From contig JAKADI010000075.1 of the NCBI GenBank assembly GCA_021820675.1, forward strand, positions 1 through 7,297: a DNA stretch of 7,297 bases, read 5' to 3'. Numbering within the stretch: the first letter of the stretch is position 1; each line of letters begins with the position of its first letter. The translations under genes were made by a program, and so were the position numbers. This document shows, piece after piece, positions 6,465 to 7,297 of the stretch. The notes below the pieces were generated by a model. That model saw only the letters and a program-made list of their open reading frames with translations, was not told the DNA's origin and searched no databases. The stretch is from Bacillota bacterium. Its GTDB lineage: Bacteria > Bacillota > Sulfobacillia > Sulfobacillales > Sulfobacillaceae.

Positions 6465-6911
6465 TCTCTCCGGGAACAACTGAATGAGGACTTGAAATCG
6501 GCAATGCGGGCAAAGGACCAAGCCCGTTTGTTGGTGATTCGGTCCATTAAGGCGGGTATCTTAGCCCAAGAAACGCATGGTGAACGCAAGACTCTTGATG
6601 ATGAGGGAATTTTGCAGGTTATCGTGAAAGAAATTAAAGAGCGCAAAGATGCTAATGTGGAATTCGACAGGGCAGGCAGAATGGATTTAGTCGACAAGAA
6701 CCTTAAGGAAATTGAGGTGCTATCGTCTTATTTGCCGGAACCGCTAACGGAAGACCAACTTGCGGCACTCATTGATACGGCCATCGAGACGGCGGAGGCA
6801 TTATCGCCGAAGGACATGGGAAAAGTGATGGCGCTGGTGAATCCCCAAATTCGCGGGCGAGCTGATGGACGCCATGTCGCGGAGCTGGTCAAAGCCCGGT
6901 TAGCTCAGTAA
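6462..6911 (+). CDS. yqeY: YqeY-like protein (GatB/YqeY domain), possible tRNA amidotransferase-related factor
   Basis: This 149-residue protein has the normal YqeY length. The N-terminal helices (SLREQLNEDLKSAMRAKDQ and RLLVIRSIKAGILAQE) are family hallmarks. They are followed by a helical region with VIVKEIKERKDANVEFDRAGR and EIEVLSSYLPEPL, and then the C-terminal GatB/YqeY tail domain with LSPKDMGKVMALVNPQIRGRADG. The tail domain resembles the tRNA-binding end of GatB, part of the Asp/Glu-tRNA amidotransferase. The exact role of stand-alone YqeY is not established. The TTG start at 6462 is supported by AAGGGGG 7 nt upstream and by the conserved M-S-L-R-E-Q start. It is co-transcribed with rpsU. 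Confidence 0.93.
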   Translation: MSLREQLNEDLKSAMRAKDQARLLVIRSIKAGILAQETHGERKTLDDEGILQVIVKEIKERKDANVEFDRAGRMDLVDKNLKEIEVLSSYLPEPLTEDQLAALIDTAIETAEALSPKDMGKVMALVNPQIRGRADGRHVAELVKARLAQ

Positions 6912-6918
6912 TCGTCTT

Positions 6919-7297
6919 ATGGATGCGTGGCCTTTTTCTAAGCCTAAGATAAGGTGGTTGAAAAAGGTCACGGTATTTTTTTTCCTGATGACAATCGCTG
7001 GGTGCGGCACATTGTCTCGCCGCCCTCCTCATCTCGCGGTAGTTTTTGCCAGGAATATGGCGATGGGACACGAAGACCTTATGTTGGGCCGGTACAGCGA
7101 CCGCGGGCAGCAACAAGGGTCCCTGGTCAATTTGGGACCTCTAGGGTTAGTGGCGCAGACGCAAATCCTGGCGAGTCATAACAACACCTTATGGGCAACC
7201 ACGGGATTTGATGTGAAACAGATTATTCTGGGACAGCCTGTGCGTTCCATTTGGAAGGCCCCCCACGGGTCCACCATCTTATCCGTCGATTATCTTC
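6919..7297 (+). CDS. Putative lipoprotein, function unknown, truncated by the window edge
   Basis: The frame is open from ATG 6919 to the right edge (126 codons plus 1 nt); the gene is incomplete. A basic N-region (SKPKIRWLKK) is followed by a hydrophobic core VTVFFFLMT and a lipobox I-A-G-C with the lipidated cysteine at residue 29, so the protein should be anchored to the outer face of the membrane. The mature part visible (about 98 residues) has strand-like hydrophobic stretches (HLAVVFARNM, GPLGLVAQTQILAS, NTLWATTGF, TILSVDYL), which could be the start of a beta-propeller, but I do not recognise the family. The start is uncertain. ATG 6919 is 7 nt after the yqeY stop but lacks a ribosome binding site. 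The in-frame TTG 6958 gives a classic MKKVTVFFF signal, but its AAGGTGG is immediately adjacent. Confidence 0.65.
   Translation, partial: MDAWPFSKPKIRWLKKVTVFFFLMTIAGCGTLSRRPPHLAVVFARNMAMGHEDLMLGRYSDRGQQQGSLVNLGPLGLVAQTQILASHNNTLWATTGFDVKQIILGQPVRSIWKAPHGSTILSVDYL
6926..6983 (+). terminator. Terminator-like long hairpin plus T8 tract after yqeY, inside the lipoprotein start region
   Basis: Bases 6926-6938 (CGTGGCCTTTTTC) pair with 6960-6972 (GAAAAAGGTCACG) to give a 13-bp stem with one G-U pair and a 21-nt loop. After a 3-nt gap, eight T residues follow (6976-6983). Its position 15 nt after the yqeY stop suits the end of the rpsU-yqeY unit. The large loop and the 3-nt gap are not ideal. The same bases encode the N-region and hydrophobic core of the lipoprotein signal peptide, so the structure may instead act as an attenuator for that gene. 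Confidence 0.5.

Noticed and set aside
6954..7181. Plus-strand reading frame of 75 codons starting with GTG after yqeY
   Set aside because: It competes with the lipoprotein frame, which has a lipobox and stays open to the edge; this one has no signal, no domain and ends early.

Overview
The window is about 7.3 kb of densely packed, single-strand bacterial chromosome. Every gene supported here lies on the + strand. Gene content and order match the conserved lepA-hemW-hrcA-grpE-(dnaK)-dnaJ-prmA-rsmE-(mtaB)-rpsU-yqeY neighbourhood of Bacillota (Firmicutes). Strong AGGAGG-type ribosome binding sites, GTG and TTG starts, sigma-A type promoters and a CIRCE operator also point to a Gram-positive, Firmicutes-like host. 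The protein sequences and roughly 50% GC recall the Sulfobacillus group, but that placement is an impression, not a search result.

Layout. 1-99 is the 3' end of lepA, overlapping hemW (96-1265). At the hemW stop codon a new promoter with a perfect TTGACA begins, followed by a perfect 9-9-9 CIRCE inverted repeat and then hrcA (1356-2369), the repressor that binds CIRCE. grpE (2478-3140) and dnaJ (3191-4321) follow, then two overlapping methyltransferase genes, prmA (4305-5207) and rsmE (5204-5932). Next comes a 49-residue protein with two CxxC pairs (5999-6148). A near-consensus promoter then drives rpsU (6257-6433; ribosomal protein S21) and, 28 nt further on, yqeY (6462-6911). The window ends inside an unrecognised lipoprotein gene (6919 to the edge). 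No gene-free stretch exceeds about 110 bases.

How the genes work together. HrcA, GrpE and DnaJ form a self-regulated heat-shock unit: HrcA represses its own operon through CIRCE, and GrpE and DnaJ are the nucleotide-exchange factor and J-protein of the DnaK chaperone. PrmA, RsmE, S21, LepA and probably YqeY act on the ribosome or on translation. HemW belongs to heme handling.

The main departures from the usual layout are these. (i) dnaK is absent from its expected place between grpE and dnaJ. (ii) mtaB is absent between rsmE and rpsU, and a tiny putative zinc-binding protein sits there instead. (iii) A long terminator-like hairpin with a T8 tract after yqeY lies inside the signal-peptide codons of the lipoprotein gene. 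(iv) The start regions of rpsU and yqeY carry short hairpins that involve the ribosome binding site. I see no mobile element, CRISPR array or tRNA/rRNA gene, and nothing I would call a wholly new system.
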